Part shown: positions 1 through 8,209 of the stretch, piece after piece
How positions within the stretch are numbered: the stretch's first letter is position 1
Layout of the letters: every line of letters starts with the position of its first letter
Source of the DNA: Brucella intermedia LMG 3301
GTDB taxonomy: Bacteria > Pseudomonadota > Alphaproteobacteria > Rhizobiales > Rhizobiaceae
Direction of reading: 5' to 3'
Assembly: GCF_000182645.1 (NCBI RefSeq)
Contig: NZ_ACQA01000002.1
Span: 434,001-498,000 of the forward strand
DNA: 64,000 nucleotides
Notes under the pieces: generated by a model
The model's input: the letters and a program-made list of their open reading frames with translations, nothing else
Told to the model about the DNA's origin: nothing
Databases searched by the model: none
Position numbers and translations under genes: made by a program

Positions 1-1854
1 GCTCGCTTCTCGATGCCCATAAGCACGATTCTCTCGGTGCTCATCGTGCTGGTGCAGAGCGCCGCCGGGCATTTCTGGGAGTCGATCGTCTGGTTCGCGC
101 TCGTCAATATCGTCAATGCGCTGCGCTTCTTCGAGGCAATTGCCTATAGTCGCCGCCTGGCGCCGATTGAAAATGTCGCGGATTTGCAGCGTCAGATCAG
201 GCGGTTCCAGTTTCTCGCCGCCCTGTCCGGCTTTTTCTGGTCCGGCGTCGCCGTGCTTTCCAGCGGGTTCACCGACCCGCAATCGCCGGTCTATCTCGTC
301 ATCCTTGCCGGAATTTGCGCGGGCGCCGTCACCTACGGTTCGTCCTATGCTTCGATTGCGATCAATTTCATAACCCCGCCGCTCGTCGTCACGGTGATAT
401 GTCTGGCCGTGCAAGCCGACCTGCAACGCGGCGTGATCGCCGTTTCCGTCGTGCTGTTCTGGTGCGGGCTTACGCGCGGCGCGCTTCTGGGGCAAAACCG
501 CTTCATCCAGACAAGCAGGCTGAAGCACGAGGCCAAGCAGCTGGCCGACGAAATGGCGCTCAAGTCGCAGGAAGACCCGCTGACCGGCCTCTTCAACCGG
601 CGCGGGCTGGAAAATTCCATCCGGCTTTTTCCCGTCGCGGAAGGCCCCTTCATCGTCATGCTGATTGACCTCGACGGGTTCAAGTCCGTCAACGATACCT
701 ACGGACACAAGGTGGGGGACGATCTCCTCGTCGCCATCGCGCAGCGCATCCGGCAGATTTCACCTGAGCGCTCCGTGCTGGCGCGCATCGGCGGCGACGA
801 GTTCGTGCTCGTCTATCCCGAACCATCGGCGACCATCGAGGCGGGGCTGGTCGCGGCGCGCATCATCGGCAGCCTGAGCGCGCATTACGAAGGCATCCTG
901 TCGGTCGAGATCGGCGCCTGCGTCGGCATCTGCCGGCTGGAGCGGCTCGACCCGGTCGAAATGCTGCTGCGCGCCGATTTCGCGCTTTATGCCGCCAAGA
1001 GGCGGGGCCGCAACGAATATTACTTTTTTGAAAAGCGCCTGCATCACGAGTGGGAGCGCAAGCAGAGCATCGAGCGCGATCTGCGCATCGCCATCGAGAC
1101 CGGGCAGATACAGACCTATTTCCAGCCGGTGGTGGAACTTTCCAGCGGGAGTATGGTGGGATTCGAGGCGCTGCTGCGCTGGGACCATCCGCAGCACGGC
1201 ACCATCGCCCCGCCTGAAATCATCGATGTCGCCTGCGAAGTGGGCGTGGTGCGGCAGCTTACGAAGAATGTCTTCTTCAATTGCTGCGAGATGATCGACA
1301 AGCTCACCGAAAGCGGTCGCTGCGATCTGACGGTCGCCATGAACCTGTCGCCGCGCGAAATGGCGGGAGGCCGCATTCCGCACGAAATCCTGTCCCAGAT
1401 GGAACGACGCGACCTGCCTGTTTCCATGCTGGAAATCGAGATCACGGAGGAGGCGCCCTTCGACCAGCGCGGGATGAATGACAGTCTGGATGCGCTGTCG
1501 AATGCCGGTGTTTCCATCGCGCTCGACGATTTCGGCACCGGCTTTGCGACCTTTGCTTCGTTGAAGAAAGGTCTCATCGACAAGATCAAGATCGATCAGG
1601 TGTTTGTGCGCGGCATCGCGGAGTCGGAAGGGGACCAGCATATCGTGCGGGCGATGGTCGCTTTGGCCGACGCCCTCGGTGTCAAGGTGACCGCCGAAGG
1701 CATCGAGACCGAGGAAGACCGGGACATGCTGTGCGCGCTTGGCTGCAGCAGCGGGCAGGGCTTCCTGTTCGCCCCCGCCCTGCCGATGGGCATGGCGCTC
1801 GCAGCCCTTGCCCGGTCGAGCGCCGGTTCAAGGGTCGATCAGGCTGTCCGATAG
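1..1854 (+). CDS. GGDEF-EAL bifunctional cyclic-di-GMP protein (5' end may lie outside window)
   Basis: Membrane-bound c-di-GMP turnover enzyme. The frame is open to the window edge; the first visible ATG is at 13, so the true start may be upstream. Numbered from that ATG, the N-terminal ~165 residues hold several hydrophobic segments (putative sensor), followed by a GGDEF domain with the intact motif at residues 260-264 (AR-I-GGDEF context) and DPLTGLFNRRG ahead of it. The EAL domain has E-A-L at 385-387, and the conserved Asn (MNLSPRE), Glu (EIEITEE), DDFGTGF, the Lys after it, EGIETEED and SGQGF are all visible, so phosphodiesterase activity is likely. No RxxD inhibitory site lies five residues before GGDEF. 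Which activity dominates cannot be told from sequence. Its tail overlaps the convergent next gene by 27 bp. Confidence 0.93.
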   Translation, partial: ARFSMPISTILSVLIVLVQSAAGHFWESIVWFALVNIVNALRFFEAIAYSRRLAPIENVADLQRQIRRFQFLAALSGFFWSGVAVLSSGFTDPQSPVYLVILAGICAGAVTYGSSYASIAINFITPPLVVTVICLAVQADLQRGVIAVSVVLFWCGLTRGALLGQNRFIQTSRLKHEAKQLADEMALKSQEDPLTGLFNRRGLENSIRLFPVAEGPFIVMLIDLDGFKSVNDTYGHKVGDDLLVAIAQRIRQISPERSVLARIGGDEFVLVYPEPSATIEAGLVAARIIGSLSAHYEGILSVEIGACVGICRLERLDPVEMLLRADFALYAAKRRGRNEYYFFEKRLHHEWERKQSIERDLRIAIETGQIQTYFQPVVELSSGSMVGFEALLRWDHPQHGTIAPPEIIDVACEVGVVRQLTKNVFFNCCEMIDKLTESGRCDLTVAMNLSPREMAGGRIPHEILSQMERRDLPVSMLEIEITEEAPFDQRGMNDSLDALSNAGVSIALDDFGTGFATFASLKKGLIDKIKIDQVFVRGIAESEGDQHIVRAMVALADALGVKVTAEGIETEEDRDMLCALGCSSGQGFLFAPALPMGMALAALARSSAGSRVDQAVR

Positions 1855-3159
1855 CCGGGGCGGATAGTCCATCTCGATCTCGTCCCGGCCATAAATGGGG
1901 GCCTTGAGGTTGGGGCCGGTCACGACAGGGCGGATTCTGTATTTCCCGGCGGGAAGCCCTTGCGGAAAGAACGGCGAATAGGCGTCTTCATCGCCAACCG
2001 GATGGTAGATGACATATTGGCCGTCGCGCTTCTGAACGGGATTGTCGTCGAGCGTTTCGCTCTTTCCCGGCTCAATGGTCTTGTTGAAGAGGTCGTAAAG
2101 CTTGTGGGTGGTCTGCTGGCCGTCGGCAGATGTGAAAAGCAGATGCAACTCGGCATAGCTCAGTTCCACCGCTTCGCTCCCCTTGTTCGCCAGCGTCAGG
2201 GTGAACAGGTGCCTGTAGTAATCCCGGTCCTTGTCGACATCGCTGTAATCCGCGAGACCAAGCTGCAGGGATTGCGGCTTCTGCCCGTTTTCGGCCTGCC
2301 ATTCTGCAAGGTCATAGGCTTCGCTCAGCGATATCCAGCGTTCCAGCCGCCCAGTTTTGTCCTGATAGGCGATCTTCATCCAGTCGCCACCGGCAAAAGC
2401 GAGCTTGCGCGCCTTGTCGCCCCGGACCAGATGAGAATTTGTGGCGCTTTCCCGGTCGGGATTGCTGTAAAGAGCCAGCTTTTCTATCGGAACTTCCCAG
2501 CCCTGTTCCGTTTCATCGGGCGCCAGCGGCAGTTCGAGGACGATATTCCCCTGCGGGTCGTAAGTGACCATGCGCATGGGTTTTTCCATATAGGGCCAGC
2601 CGGACATCTGCTCCTCCGGGCGCGACTGTTCCACAAGCCGTGGCGACTTGTCAGGGCCGATCGACAGGATATCGACCCGGCTGTAATGCCCGTCGCGGCT
2701 GCAACTGCTTTTGATCAGCTTTCGCTCCGCAAGGCGCTCGACGTTCCACAGTTCGCCGCAGTTCAGTTTTCCGCCAAGTTCGTCCTCGATGATCAGGGGA
2801 GAAAAAGATCTGGATTTCGGATCGTAGAGATAAAGCGCGACGCCGATGTCGAGGCTTCCGGCCTCGCGGGCACGCAAGGCGAGGTCCGTGTAACCATCGA
2901 AATCATAGTCGGCGGTGTCAAAGCCGACAGGTCCGTCGAGCCCGGTGAGCCAGTCGGAATCCAGCAAGACGAGTTTCGATCCGTCGGGCAGGATCAGAAC
3001 ATAACCCTCTTCGCGCCTTTCGATATGCGCGCTCACGCCCGGTTCCGGCAGAAGGCGAGGAAGATCCTCTTCCGCGAAAGCGCGATTCATCTGGCCCGGC
3101 GACAGAAAGGCCAGCGCAAATCTGAGTGCCGAAAGATGGAAAAATCGTCTCATCGCCAT
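1828..3159 (-). CDS. Secreted hypothetical protein with FG-GAP/XAC2610-like repeat
   Basis: 443-residue protein with a short N-terminal hydrophobic stretch ending near AFA-EE, consistent with a signal peptide. Around residues 80-95 the segment DYDFDGYTDLAL resembles the Asp-rich calcium-binding loop of FG-GAP/XAC2610-type proteins. The rest is polar, with no catalytic motif I recognise. The C-terminal half contains a possible Ig-like region with many Thr/Val strands. It is transcribed towards the GGDEF/EAL gene and overlaps it tail to tail. Function unknown; an envelope or periplasmic role is inference. Confidence 0.75.
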   Translation of the reverse strand: MAMRRFFHLSALRFALAFLSPGQMNRAFAEEDLPRLLPEPGVSAHIERREEGYVLILPDGSKLVLLDSDWLTGLDGPVGFDTADYDFDGYTDLALRAREAGSLDIGVALYLYDPKSRSFSPLIIEDELGGKLNCGELWNVERLAERKLIKSSCSRDGHYSRVDILSIGPDKSPRLVEQSRPEEQMSGWPYMEKPMRMVTYDPQGNIVLELPLAPDETEQGWEVPIEKLALYSNPDRESATNSHLVRGDKARKLAFAGGDWMKIAYQDKTGRLERWISLSEAYDLAEWQAENGQKPQSLQLGLADYSDVDKDRDYYRHLFTLTLANKGSEAVELSYAELHLLFTSADGQQTTHKLYDLFNKTIEPGKSETLDDNPVQKRDGQYVIYHPVGDEDAYSPFFPQGLPAGKYRIRPVVTGPNLKAPIYGRDEIEMDYPPRLSDSLIDP

Positions 3160-3295
3160 TTTCTCGTTTGATATCGTGCGTCTGGCTTACAGGAGGCCGG
3201 GCAGAAACGGGAGTCGTCCTTTCCACTCATCCGGGGCTTGGGCGCAAGCCGGGCCAGATGTTATGGTCCTCGTTGGAAAAGGTGGAGGAAGCATC

Positions 3296-3718
3296 ATGGC
3301 CGACAAGAAACCTGACGGCCCGGTACTTTTATCGGGCGGCAACCCGCAGATCGCCAAGGGGGAAGGGGACGGGCCGGTGCAGGCCTATATCGCGGCCATG
3401 CCGGGCTGGAAGAGCGAAGTGGGCCGCCGCCTCGATGCCCTGATCGTGCGCACGGTGCCGGATGTGCATAAGGCGGTCAAATGGAACTCGCCGTTTTACG
3501 GCATGAAGGGAGAGGGCTGGTTCCTCAGCTATCATTGCTTCGAGAAATATATAAAGGTTGCGTTCTTTCGCGGCGCAGGGCTGAAACCGATGCCGCCGGT
3601 CGGATCGAAGAGCAAGGACACGCGCTACTTCCACATTCACGAGCATGACGCGGTGGACGAAGCCCAGCTTGCGGACTGGATCGGACAGGCGAGCCGCCTG
3701 CCGGGCGAGAAAATGTAG
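3296..3718 (+). CDS. DUF1801 domain protein (first of tandem pair)
   Basis: 140-residue cytosolic protein of the DUF1801/YdhG-like fold. The family core is visible in AVKWNSPFYGMKGEGWF and in the strand IKVAFFRGAGLKP. I chose the ATG at 3296 because GGAGG ends 5 bases before it; an in-frame start at 3176 would add 40 unrelated residues. The family is small and mostly uncharacterised, sometimes noted near iron or stress genes, so no reaction can be assigned. A second DUF1801 protein follows 61 bp downstream on the same strand, suggesting a two-gene unit. Confidence 0.85.
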   Translation: MADKKPDGPVLLSGGNPQIAKGEGDGPVQAYIAAMPGWKSEVGRRLDALIVRTVPDVHKAVKWNSPFYGMKGEGWFLSYHCFEKYIKVAFFRGAGLKPMPPVGSKSKDTRYFHIHEHDAVDEAQLADWIGQASRLPGEKM

Positions 3719-3779
3719 ATGCAGTTTCGTGATGCGCCACGGCCGGACGAATTTGCAGTTTAGACTACGGGAGGACTTC

Positions 3780-4178
3780 ATGGCAGACGATAACGAGGCG
3801 TCCAAACTGATTGACGGGCGCATTGCGGAACTTGGCGACTGGCGCGGCGAGACGCTTGCCAGAATGCGCGCACTCATTAGGCAGGCCGACCCGGAAGTGG
3901 TCGAGGAATGGAAATGGCGCGGCGTTCCGGTCTGGTCGCATGACGGCATCATCTGCACCGGCGAGACCTACAAGAAAGTCGTGAAGCTGACTTTCGCCAA
4001 TGGCGCGGCGCTGGACGATCCCGCCCGCATCTTCAATTCCAGTCTCGAAGGCAATACGCGCCGCGCGCTGGATATAAGCGAGGGTGAAACGGTCGATGAA
4101 GACGCCTTCATCGCGCTCGTTCACGCTGCCATCGCGCATAATCAAGCAAAAAAGACGCGGAAAAAATCCAAGGCGTGA
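3780..4178 (+). CDS. DUF1801 domain protein (second of tandem pair)
   Basis: 132-residue protein, same family as the upstream gene but clearly diverged. The conserved Trp-rich core appears as VVEEWKWRGVPVW, followed by KVVKLTFANGAAL. The tail is Lys-rich (KKTRKKSKA). The start at 3780 is set by GGGAGG eight bases upstream; an earlier in-frame start at 3645 would overlap the preceding gene. No enzymatic motif is seen. The two paralogues may be an old duplication or may form a heteromer; both ideas are inference. Confidence 0.85.
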   Translation: MADDNEASKLIDGRIAELGDWRGETLARMRALIRQADPEVVEEWKWRGVPVWSHDGIICTGETYKKVVKLTFANGAALDDPARIFNSSLEGNTRRALDISEGETVDEDAFIALVHAAIAHNQAKKTRKKSKA

Positions 4179-4361
4179 AGATCAAGCGACCCGAGACGAC
4201 AGAGGCGATTGAAAAGCCCCTCGTTTTCAACGTAAGGAAGCCCCGGCATCAAGCTGGGCGAGTGTCCGGACGTAATCAAGTTCGATGAGCTGGATGGATG
4301 GCGCTGAATAGCGGGCCAATAATATTGTAATGTAGAATGAAATGAATAATGGAAGGCACTA

Positions 4362-4628
4362 ATGATACGATTAAGGAAGTTGTTTTACATCGCTCTAACC
4401 TCTGCTGTCTTCGGCTTTATATTTCTTGTTGGATACAAGATTCAGGCGGGCGTGAATATCTCCGATGGCGGATATCATGGGATTATGAAAATTGTCGTAG
4501 ACATTCTCAGCGTCTTTGTAGAAGTGTTTGGAGCCGCTTTAGCCGGTGGTGCTATTATGATTGTCGCGCTCTTTGCAGGTATTTTTGCTGCGGTTACGAT
4601 CTGGCGTGACAAGTTGTATTTCTATTGA
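4362..4628 (+). CDS. Small two-segment membrane protein
   Basis: 88-residue hypothetical protein with two hydrophobic segments, about residues 8-26 and 50-78, separated by a short Gly/Asp loop. It starts with MIRLRKLFY, so the N-terminus is probably cytoplasmic, and it ends in a charged tail. GGAAGG precedes the ATG by six bases. The DNA is more AT-rich than its neighbours, which suggests relaxed selection or recent acquisition. I do not recognise a family. Confidence 0.6.
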   Translation: MIRLRKLFYIALTSAVFGFIFLVGYKIQAGVNISDGGYHGIMKIVVDILSVFVEVFGAALAGGAIMIVALFAGIFAAVTIWRDKLYFY

Positions 4629-4705
4629 TGTTACAAAAGATCGTGCTTTAAACCGAAAAAGGAGCAAGGCTGTATCTCCAGTCTTGCAGCTTCGCCGGTA
4701 CGCAC

Positions 4706-4736
4706 AACGGTCGCCGCCATGCGGCGGACGACCGTT
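4706..4736. repeat. Hairpin/dyad between small membrane gene and SDR gene
   Basis: Eight-base arms AACGGTCG (4706-4713) and CGACCGTT (4729-4736), with an inner CCGC/GCGG pair, form a strong stem between two convergent genes. Neither strand has a following T-run, so it is not a canonical intrinsic terminator, although it may protect 3' ends. Confidence 0.5.
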
Positions 4737-4747
4737 TCAAACACCCA

Positions 4748-5452
4748 TCACACTGAACGGCTCAAGCCGCCATCCACGCGCAGGTTCTGCCCGGTGATAT
4801 AGGCGGCGCCATCCGATGCGAGGAAGGAGATCGTCGCGGCGATTTCCTCGCTCTTGCCATAGCGCTGCAACGGAACGCTGGCGCGGCGCTCTTCCGTCTT
4901 CGGCAGGCTGTCGATCCATCCCGGAAGAACGTTGTTCATGCGGATATTGTCGGCGGCATAGGTGTCGGCGAAAATCTTGGTGAAGGAGGCAAGCCCGGCA
5001 CGGAACACCGCCGAAGTCGGGAACATGGCGCTCGGCTCGAAGGCCCATGCGGTCGAGATATTGATGATGACGCCGGATTTCTGCTTCTGCATCGTCGGCA
5101 CGACAAGACGGGCCGGGCGAACCGCATTGAGGAAATAGGTGTCCATTCCCTTGTGCCAGTCTTCATCGGTGATTTCGAGGATCGGCGCGCGCGGGCCGTG
5201 GCCTGCGCTGTTGACCAGCACGTCGATACGGCCCCATTTTTCCAGAACAAGGTCAACAAGGCGCTTCAGATCATCGTTCGACTGGTTGGAGCCGGTGACG
5301 CCGATGCCGCCCAGTTCCTGCGCCAATGCCTCACCCTTGCCGGAGGATGAAAGGATTGCAACCTTGAAACCGTCCTGCGCAAGCCTGCGTGCGGCGGCGG
5401 CACCCATGCCGCTTCCGCCAGCCGTCACAATCGCTACTTTTTCTACTGTCAT
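4748..5452 (-). CDS. SDR-family protein lacking the usual catalytic residues
   Basis: 234-residue Rossmann-fold short-chain dehydrogenase/reductase homologue. The nucleotide-binding turn TAGGSGMG is at residues 10-17, NSAG at 81-84, and the C-terminal ITGQNLRVDGG is typical. The catalytic YxxxK is not present: the aligned stretch SAVFRAGL has Ser147 and Arg151, and the catalytic Ser position appears to be Thr134. The start at 5452 is supported by GGAAGG upstream; a longer frame adds 13 residues. It is divergent from a LysR regulator that probably controls it. It may bind NAD(P) without ordinary alcohol dehydrogenase chemistry. Confidence 0.88.
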   Translation of the reverse strand: MTVEKVAIVTAGGSGMGAAAARRLAQDGFKVAILSSSGKGEALAQELGGIGVTGSNQSNDDLKRLVDLVLEKWGRIDVLVNSAGHGPRAPILEITDEDWHKGMDTYFLNAVRPARLVVPTMQKQKSGVIINISTAWAFEPSAMFPTSAVFRAGLASFTKIFADTYAADNIRMNNVLPGWIDSLPKTEERRASVPLQRYGKSEEIAATISFLASDGAAYITGQNLRVDGGLSRSV

Positions 5453-5534
5453 GATGCTTTCCTTCCGGGAAAATGTTGCACGAGCGGTCAACCGCCGATA
5501 ACCATTCTTTGCAGTTATAGCCGAGAGCCATTAT

Positions 5535-5563
5535 CCTGACGAACGAAAATGCGTAACGTCAGG
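5535..5563. promoter_or_regulatory. Candidate LysR operator in divergent promoter
   Basis: Inverted repeat CCTGACG (5535-5541) / CGTCAGG (5557-5563) with a 15-base spacer, 27 bp before the LysR start and about 80 bp before the divergent SDR start. Placement and dyad form match LysR-type binding sites; not experimentally shown. Confidence 0.55.
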
Positions 5564-5590
5564 CAATAGAAAATCTATCGGGTTCAGTTC

Positions 5591-6472
5591 ATGAAGAGAC
5601 TTCCCTCGCTCAATGGTCTGCGTGTGTTCGAAGTCGTCACGCGGCATCTGAACTTCCGTCTGGCGGCGGAGGAGCTTGGCGTGACGCAGGCGGCGGTGGC
5701 CCAGCAGATACGCGGCCTCGAGGCGGAGCTTGGACTGAAACTCTTTGAACGCCAACCCCGCACGCTGGTCATGACCGAGGCGGCCCGCGCCTATATCGCC
5801 AGTGTGCGGCGGGCGTTCGACCTGCTTTCGGAAGCGACCGAAATGCTGCGACCCGAGCCGCAGCACCTGACCGTGAGCGTGACGCCGACCTTCGCGTCGA
5901 AATGGCTGATCCCGCGACTGGCAGAATTTACGCAAGCGCATCCCGATATAGAATTGCGCATTGTCGCCAGCGACAAGGTTGCCAATTTCCAGACAGATGC
6001 CGTCGATCTTGCGGTGCGGTATGGCGAGCCGCCTTTCGGGCCGGGGCTGAATGCGGAGCTGCTTTTCGAGCATGTGATCGTTGCCGTCGCAAGTCCGGTT
6101 CTGGTCGAGAGGCTGGGCGATCCGGGCCTGCCGGAAAATCTGCAGCGCTATCCGCTGCTGCACGATGCGCATAATTTCTGGCCGCGATATCTGGAAAAGG
6201 CGTTTCCCCGCGGCGTGTCGGCTTCACCGAAAAATACGCGCTTCAACCAGACTTCGCTCGCCATCGATGCGGCAATTGCCGGGCACGGGCTGGCGCTGGC
6301 AAGCCGCTTTTTCGTGGAAAAGGAAATTGCCGCGGGCAGTCTCGTCCAGGCGCTGGCCACCGAATTGCGGGTTGGCGCGGATTTCTATGCGGTTTCGCTG
6401 CGAAAACCGCGCCATCCGGAATCCGTGGAGGCCGTGAAGGGCTGGCTGAAAAGCGCATCCCGAAAAGTGTGA
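5591..6472 (+). CDS. LysR-family transcriptional regulator (GcvA-like)
   Basis: 293-residue regulator. The winged helix-turn-helix at about residues 5-65 carries LNFRLAAEELGVTQAAVAQQ, followed by a periplasmic-binding-like effector domain with the SVTPTFASKWLIPRL strand typical of GcvA-type members. It is divergent from the SDR gene, with a dyad between them. Its last six residues (SASRKV) and its stop codon are encoded inside a 42-bp dispersed dyad element that begins at 6455, so the C-terminus has been rewritten by the repeat. Confidence 0.93.
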   Translation: MKRLPSLNGLRVFEVVTRHLNFRLAAEELGVTQAAVAQQIRGLEAELGLKLFERQPRTLVMTEAARAYIASVRRAFDLLSEATEMLRPEPQHLTVSVTPTFASKWLIPRLAEFTQAHPDIELRIVASDKVANFQTDAVDLAVRYGEPPFGPGLNAELLFEHVIVAVASPVLVERLGDPGLPENLQRYPLLHDAHNFWPRYLEKAFPRGVSASPKNTRFNQTSLAIDAAIAGHGLALASRFFVEKEIAAGSLVQALATELRVGADFYAVSLRKPRHPESVEAVKGWLKSASRKV

Positions 6473-6496
6473 AACGGTTTTCGGAAAAGATGCGCG
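6455..6496. repeat. 42-bp dyad element, copy 1
   Basis: Outer arms GCATC/GATGC and inner arms CCGAAAA/TTTTCGG around an 11-base loop. It begins inside the LysR coding region and supplies its stop. A second copy lies 16 bp downstream in the same orientation. The core resembles a short interspersed element I recall from Brucella, Ochrobactrum and other Rhizobiales genomes. Confidence 0.75.
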
Positions 6497-6512
6497 TCGA
6501 TACAAACAAGAC

Positions 6513-6554
6513 GCATCCCGAAAAGTGTGAAACGGTTTTTGGAAAAGATGCGCG
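6513..6554. repeat. 42-bp dyad element, copy 2
   Basis: Nearly identical to copy 1; the visible difference is CGGTTTTTGG for CGGTTTTCGG, which breaks one pair in the inner stem. It lies between the convergent LysR and EamA genes and could act as a shared 3' structure. Confidence 0.75.
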
Positions 6555-6578
6555 CAATGCAGATAAAGCGCGAGCCCA

Positions 6579-7514
6579 TCAGGTTGATGGCTCAGGCACT
6601 TCCAGCGGATTTTTGCGGCTGCGGGCCGGCATGGTGATGCAGACGAGGCAGATGACGACCAGAAGGACGCCAAACCAGCCGAGGGCGGACAGCCGCTCGC
6701 CGACGATCACCACCGCGAAGAACGCGGCGACGACCGGCTCGAACAGGGTGATCGTGGTCGCCACGCTTGTTTCCACGCGGCTCAAGCCGTAGCCGAAGCA
6801 GACATAGCCGAGGAACATCGGCACGAAAGCCATGTAAAGTCCGACGGCCGCATTGTTCCAGGAGGCGAGAAACGGCCCGCCGGTCGCGATCAGAACCGGC
6901 ATCAGCAGAATGCCGCCTATGCCGAAGGTTGCGCCCATGGCGGTCGTCGACGATATGCCGCCCTGCATCAGCTGGCGCGCGCAGGAGGAATAAAGCGCAT
7001 AGGTGAAGCCTGCCACGAGGCCGAGCAGCGAGCCGATGAGTGGTGAGCCGTCAGCGGAGACGGCGTGACTGCCGCCATCCTCCGATATGCTGAGCAGGAC
7101 CATGCCGATGATGCCGATCGTGGCCCCTGCCAGCCAGCGGAGCGATGGACGAAAGCCGCTTTGCCTGTATTCGATCCCGGCGGAAAGCAGCGGGGCGGAG
7201 CCGAGCGAAATGACCGTCCCGATGGTTACGCCCGCCATCCGCATGGAGGCATAGAAGGCGAGGGGATAGATGGCAACGCAGATCGCGCCCAGCATCAGAA
7301 GGCGCCATTGATTGGCGAGCGCCTTTCGCGAGGCGATGATGCCGCGCCAGGCGATTGCCGCCTGTGCAAGCCCGCCAAGGCCCATGGCGGCGGCGCCGAT
7401 TGCAGCTGCGCCGACTTCGGGCGCGAAAGTCGCCGCAGTGCCGGTTGTCCCCCAGATCGTGGAGGCGGCGATGATGGCGGCCACGCCCAGAAAATAGCTT
7501 TTCGATGATTGCAT
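6579..7514 (-). CDS. EamA-family (DMT superfamily) exporter
   Basis: 311-residue integral membrane protein with about ten hydrophobic segments arranged as two EamA repeats (roughly residues 10-145 and 165-295). Near the end of the second repeat it carries LFEPVVAAFFAVVIVGE, the typical DMT glutamate-proline segment. The substrate is unknown; relatives export amino acids, purines or other metabolites. It starts 2 bp after the stop of the upstream TetR gene, so the two are one transcript and the transporter is probably repressed by that regulator. Confidence 0.92.
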   Translation of the reverse strand: MQSSKSYFLGVAAIIAASTIWGTTGTAATFAPEVGAAAIGAAAMGLGGLAQAAIAWRGIIASRKALANQWRLLMLGAICVAIYPLAFYASMRMAGVTIGTVISLGSAPLLSAGIEYRQSGFRPSLRWLAGATIGIIGMVLLSISEDGGSHAVSADGSPLIGSLLGLVAGFTYALYSSCARQLMQGGISSTTAMGATFGIGGILLMPVLIATGGPFLASWNNAAVGLYMAFVPMFLGYVCFGYGLSRVETSVATTITLFEPVVAAFFAVVIVGERLSALGWFGVLLVVICLVCITMPARSRKNPLEVPEPST

Positions 7515-7516
7515 TT

Positions 7517-8107
7517 TTACACGGGTTTCAAAATCGTTGCGACCATCGCCCTGGCTTCGCCAAGACGCGCACTGTTGCCCTCGAGCCCGGCCCGCATGAT
7601 CGCTCCTTCGAGTATGAAGGAGAGCTGCACGGCCAGCTGGCGGACGCGTGGCGGATCGTCGGGGATCAGGCCGGTGAGGTGGGTCACGAGCAGGCCCTCG
7701 ACCTCTTCCTTGTGCTTTCTCACCGCCTCGCGGCCCGGATCGCCAGCGGGCAGTTCCGCCGCCGCATTCAGAAGGCCGCAGCCGCGAAACCCGTGTTCAT
7801 AGGCAAATTCCGCGTGATCGCGATAGGCGTCGAACACCGCCAGCAGCCCGCCCATCGGGCCTGTTGCCTTCTCCAGCCGCTTTTCATAGAGGCCCAGCCA
7901 TTCGGCGTGGCGATGCTCCAGATAGGTTGCCACCAGCTCCGCCTTTGAGGTGAAGTTGTTGTAGAGGCTCTGCTTTGCCACGCCTGCGCGCTGGATGATC
8001 GCGTCGATGCCGGTGGCCGAAATGCCCTCGTCGTAAAACAATTCCGCCGCCGCTTGCAGAAGCCGCTCGCGCGCCGGTTTTGAAGTTGGTGTGGCAGAAT
8101 CGTCCAT
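7517..8107 (-). CDS. TetR-family repressor of the EamA exporter
   Basis: 196-residue regulator. The N-terminal TetR helix-turn-helix includes GISATGIDAIIQRAGVAKQS and LYNNFTSKAELV (about residues 28-62); the C-terminal helical domain contains HGFRGCGLLNAAAE, as in LmrA/YxaF-like TetR proteins. It is followed directly by the EamA gene. A perfect 12+12 bp palindrome sits 15 bp before its start codon, so autorepression of the two-gene operon is very likely. The ligand is unknown. Confidence 0.93.
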   Translation of the reverse strand: MDDSATPTSKPARERLLQAAAELFYDEGISATGIDAIIQRAGVAKQSLYNNFTSKAELVATYLEHRHAEWLGLYEKRLEKATGPMGGLLAVFDAYRDHAEFAYEHGFRGCGLLNAAAELPAGDPGREAVRKHKEEVEGLLVTHLTGLIPDDPPRVRQLAVQLSFILEGAIMRAGLEGNSARLGEARAMVATILKPV

Positions 8108-8122
8108 AATACATGCCCGGAT

Positions 8123-8148
8123 GATTAGGTAGACCAGTCTACCTAATC
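8123..8148. promoter_or_regulatory. Palindromic TetR operator
   Basis: Perfect inverted repeat GATTAGGTAGAC / GTCTACCTAATC with a 2-base centre (CA), immediately upstream of the TetR start. The core TAGAC-N2-GTCTA resembles sites I recall for LmrA/YxaF-type TetR repressors. This is the clearest regulatory site in the window. Confidence 0.85.
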
Positions 8149-8209
8149 GAAGGATGGAGTCAATCCGGGGTCAGCCTTGACGTATTGACCCGAACAGACC
8201 TGTCAGTTG

